A stretch of DNA of 64,000 nt from Caldifarciminota bacterium (lineage in GTDB: Bacteria; Hydrothermota; Hydrothermia; B15-G9): NCBI GenBank assembly GCA_015489175.1, contig WGAI01000059.1:1-64000 (forward strand), written 5' to 3'. Positions 62,540-64,000 of the stretch are shown one piece after another. How positions within the stretch are numbered: the stretch's first letter is position 1; each line of letters opens with the position of its first letter. A program made the position numbers and the translations under genes. The notes under the pieces are model-generated. The model was not told where the DNA came from, searched no databases, and saw only the letters and a list, made by a program, of their open reading frames with translations.

Positions 62540-62911
62540 ATGGAATCGATTGAGCAAAAGGTAAAGGCGATACTGGCTGGAATTGTGAGAGATGTCGAGG
62601 GTATAGAAGGGGCGTTGCTTGTGGATAACAATGGTTTTGTTCTTTCGTCCAGTGGCATAGTTGCTCAAAGTGATCTTGATCTTATCGGGGGTATCCTCAC
62701 ATCCCTTGCGAATGTTGCCATAAAGGTTGGAGAGGAGCTTGATACCGGGGGAATCAATGGATTAATAGTTGAAGGGGGCAAAAAACAGATCTATATGAGG
62801 AAGATAGGCAATTATAAAACTTTGATAATCATATCCAAGCGTGAAACTCCTATCGGCATGGTGACCTACATAGCAAGAAAATCCGAGCCGATGATAAACG
62901 AAGTGCTCTAA
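62540..62911 (+). CDS. Roadblock/LC7-domain protein
   Basis: A 123-residue single Roadblock/LC7 domain: VKAILAGIVRDVEGIEGALL, VDNNGFVLSSSG, LTSLANVAIKVGEELDTGGI and YKTLIIISKRETPIGMVTYI. MglB-type members act as GTPase-activating partners of small Ras-like GTPases; no GTPase gene is in the window. ATG 62540 is chosen over an upstream ATG at 62456 because AGGGGGAGGG lies just ahead. It is 16 nt upstream of the cysteine-motif gene. Confidence 0.87.
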   Translation: MESIEQKVKAILAGIVRDVEGIEGALLVDNNGFVLSSSGIVAQSDLDLIGGILTSLANVAIKVGEELDTGGINGLIVEGGKKQIYMRKIGNYKTLIIISKRETPIGMVTYIARKSEPMINEVL

Positions 62912-62927
62912 CAGGGAGGGAGCTAAA

Positions 62928-63431
62928 ATGGGAATTGAGGAAAAGGTTAAGGAGAGGCAACTAAAGGCGACCAACATTTTCATAGCTTCATTTATCGCGG
63001 GTCTTAATGAGATGGGACTCCTGAACCAGGCGAATGTGCTATGGGCGTCACGGCGGGCAGGCCGGTCCCTGAGTGAATGCGCAAGGATCAGGGGATTTGT
63101 GGATCAGGCTCCCGCTGATGTTTACGAGAAGGCCAAATTTTTCCTCGAAAAGCTTGTCGAGATGCTCGATTTGGCCGTTCGCAAGGAGATAAAGCTTGAA
63201 GGTAACATACTTAGCATAAAAATCTACAAAAACACATGTAAATTCTGTCCCAAGGGAGTTGGTGGGGCACAGCTTGAAGGCACACTTTGTCCGTATCCAG
63301 GTATGATGCACGAGTATCTAAAAAAGTTGCTTGAGGGGCAGGCTACTGTGGAAATGGTGACCCATGAAAGGGCGCCTATGGTTCAGGACAATGAGGGGTG
63401 CCACATAGCGTTCAAGATAATACCTGCCTGA
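62928..63431 (+). CDS. Conserved cysteine-motif protein of unknown function
   Basis: 167 residues. A helical N-terminal half leads to a compact motif with Cys104, Cys107 (NTCKFCPKGVGGAQLEGTLC) and Cys121, then CPYPGMMHEYLKKLL and a last Cys158 in NEGCHIAFKII. The spacing C-x2-C-x13-C suggests a metal or Fe-S site. GGGAGGG precedes the ATG. The pairing with a roadblock protein suggests a shared signalling or sensing role. I do not recognise the family; a distant link to V4R-type small-molecule-binding domains is possible. Confidence 0.75.
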   Translation: MGIEEKVKERQLKATNIFIASFIAGLNEMGLLNQANVLWASRRAGRSLSECARIRGFVDQAPADVYEKAKFFLEKLVEMLDLAVRKEIKLEGNILSIKIYKNTCKFCPKGVGGAQLEGTLCPYPGMMHEYLKKLLEGQATVEMVTHERAPMVQDNEGCHIAFKIIPA

Positions 63432-63435
63432 TTTC

Positions 63436-63460
63436 AAAGGGCGGCCGAAGGCCGCCCTTT
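63436..63460. terminator. Bidirectional hairpin terminator with GAA loop
   Basis: An 11-bp perfect stem AAAGGGCGGCC / GGCCGCCCTTT, loop GAA, between two convergent genes. The A/T ends of the stem give short U-tails in both directions. Fifth member of the hairpin family. Confidence 0.75.
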
Positions 63461-63468
63461 CGCCATCC

Positions 63469-64000
63469 TTAGCCTTTCAGCTTTTCCATCATCATTGGAA
63501 TGACCTCGAACAAATCCCCGACTATGCCGTAATCGGCGTATTGAAATATTGGAGCTTGCGGGTCTTTGTTGATAGCGATTATCGTCTTCGACGAGTTCAT
63601 ACCAGCGATATGCTGCATGGCACCTGAAATGCCGCACGCAATGTAAACTGAGGGCGACACTACCTTTCCGGTCTGGCCCACCTGATGTGAATGGTCGATC
63701 CATCCCTCATCCACAGCGGCACGGCTTGCACCGATCGCAACGCTCCCGTAACCCAGTTCGTTGAGCAAAGCGGCGAACTTGCGCAAAAGCTTAAACCCTT
63801 CAGGGCCGCCGACACCTCGACCACCAGCCACGATAATGTCGGCTTCGGTTATATCGACCTCGTTGCCCTCCCTTGGGATGGTCTCTGTGAGCTCAACACC
63901 TTCGTTCGCAAGAATTTCTATTTTTTCCACATTGACTTTGCCAGAGAGCTCGCCCCCGTATTCAAAACTTTTAGGACGCACAGTCGCAACTACGGGGGAG
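63469..64000 (-). CDS. etfA: Electron transfer flavoprotein, alpha subunit (partial, 5' end outside window)
   Basis: The C-terminal 177 codons of ETF-alpha. The frame is open to the edge (VVATVRPKSFEYGG), so GTG 63981 is an internal Val, not the start. The FAD-binding domain is intact: IIVAGGRGVGGPEGFKLLRK, IGASRAAVDEGWIDHSHQVG, QTGKVVSPSVYIACGISGAM, QHIAGMNSSKTIIAINKDPQ and PIFQYADYGIVGDLFEVIP. ETF accepts electrons from acyl-CoA dehydrogenases or bifurcating partners; those genes lie beyond the edge. Confidence 0.94.
   Translation of the reverse strand, partial: SPVVATVRPKSFEYGGELSGKVNVEKIEILANEGVELTETIPREGNEVDITEADIIVAGGRGVGGPEGFKLLRKFAALLNELGYGSVAIGASRAAVDEGWIDHSHQVGQTGKVVSPSVYIACGISGAMQHIAGMNSSKTIIAINKDPQAPIFQYADYGIVGDLFEVIPMMMEKLKG

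Noticed and set aside
63981..63981. GTG at 63981 as the start of etfA
   Set aside because: The frame stays open with family-like sequence (VVATVRPKSF) to the window edge, so the codon is internal.

Overview
The window looks like chromosomal DNA of a diderm, anaerobic, probably thermophilic, peptide-fermenting bacterium. Diderm signs are an OstA/LptA-like protein and a secreted protease whose end resembles a type A (T9SS/Por) sorting domain. Anaerobic signs are an indolepyruvate:ferredoxin oxidoreductase, an NAD-linked formate dehydrogenase and a V-type ATPase. Hints of thermophily or salt tolerance are the mannosylglycerate pair mpgS/mpgP and the spermidine pair speD/speE. The mix resembles uncultured lineages such as WOR-3, Hydrothermae or other FCB-related groups, but this placement is inference and no marker gene here settles it.

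Layout. 1-2472: 3' part of a STAND-type NTPase with a kinesin-light-chain-like TPR array made of near-identical 126-bp units. 2.6-7.2 kb: eno-ftsB on the plus strand, facing mnmA, nfo and an M42 aminopeptidase. 7.4-12.8 kb: iorA, a secreted FG-GAP-like protein, iorB, then frr-uppS-cdsA. 13.0-15.8 kb: two tandem polyprenyl-phosphate sugar-1-phosphate transferases. 15.8-17.9 kb: a WD40-caspase fusion. 17.9-23.0 kb: a four-gene formate dehydrogenase/diaphorase operon. 23.1-28.0 kb: an ABC-class ATPase, pyrG, a serine hydrolase and a GNAT. 28.2-34.8 kb: a PfkB kinase, a second M42 peptidase, an amidohydrolase, a GT4 glycosyltransferase, an M50 protease, speE and speD. 34.8-35.5 kb: a decayed insertion sequence. 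35.9-40.7 kb: an orphan lipoprotein solute-binding protein and the mpgS-mpgP operon with two further genes. 41-43.2 kb: a nuclease-like protein and an APC permease. 43.3-46.5 kb: V-ATPase A and B only. 47.3-52.2 kb: a large secreted subtilase, a small lipoprotein, an FdhD homologue and a short unknown. 52.2-54.7 kb: lepB and an OPT transporter. 54.9-63.4 kb: a small free-standing gene, glyS, serS, an OstA-like protein, rmuC, a flavin reductase, a comEC core, a roadblock protein and a cysteine-motif protein. 63.5 kb to the end: 3' part of etfA.

Functionally, secreted and cytosolic peptidases (subtilase, two M42, M50), peptide and amino-acid transporters (OPT, APC), IorAB and ETF fit amino-acid fermentation, with formate dehydrogenase passing electrons to or from NAD and a V-type ATPase coupling ions to ATP.

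The less ordinary observations are: a cysteine-free thioredoxin-like subunit in the FDH operon; an FdhD homologue without its CGxCG motif; a strong promoter plus a 20-codon leader ORF ahead of speD; a family of GC-rich hairpins with a GAA/TTC loop at gene ends; likely leaderless transcripts; and matching IS ends just upstream of speD and atpA. No tRNA, rRNA, CRISPR array or intact mobile element was recognised.
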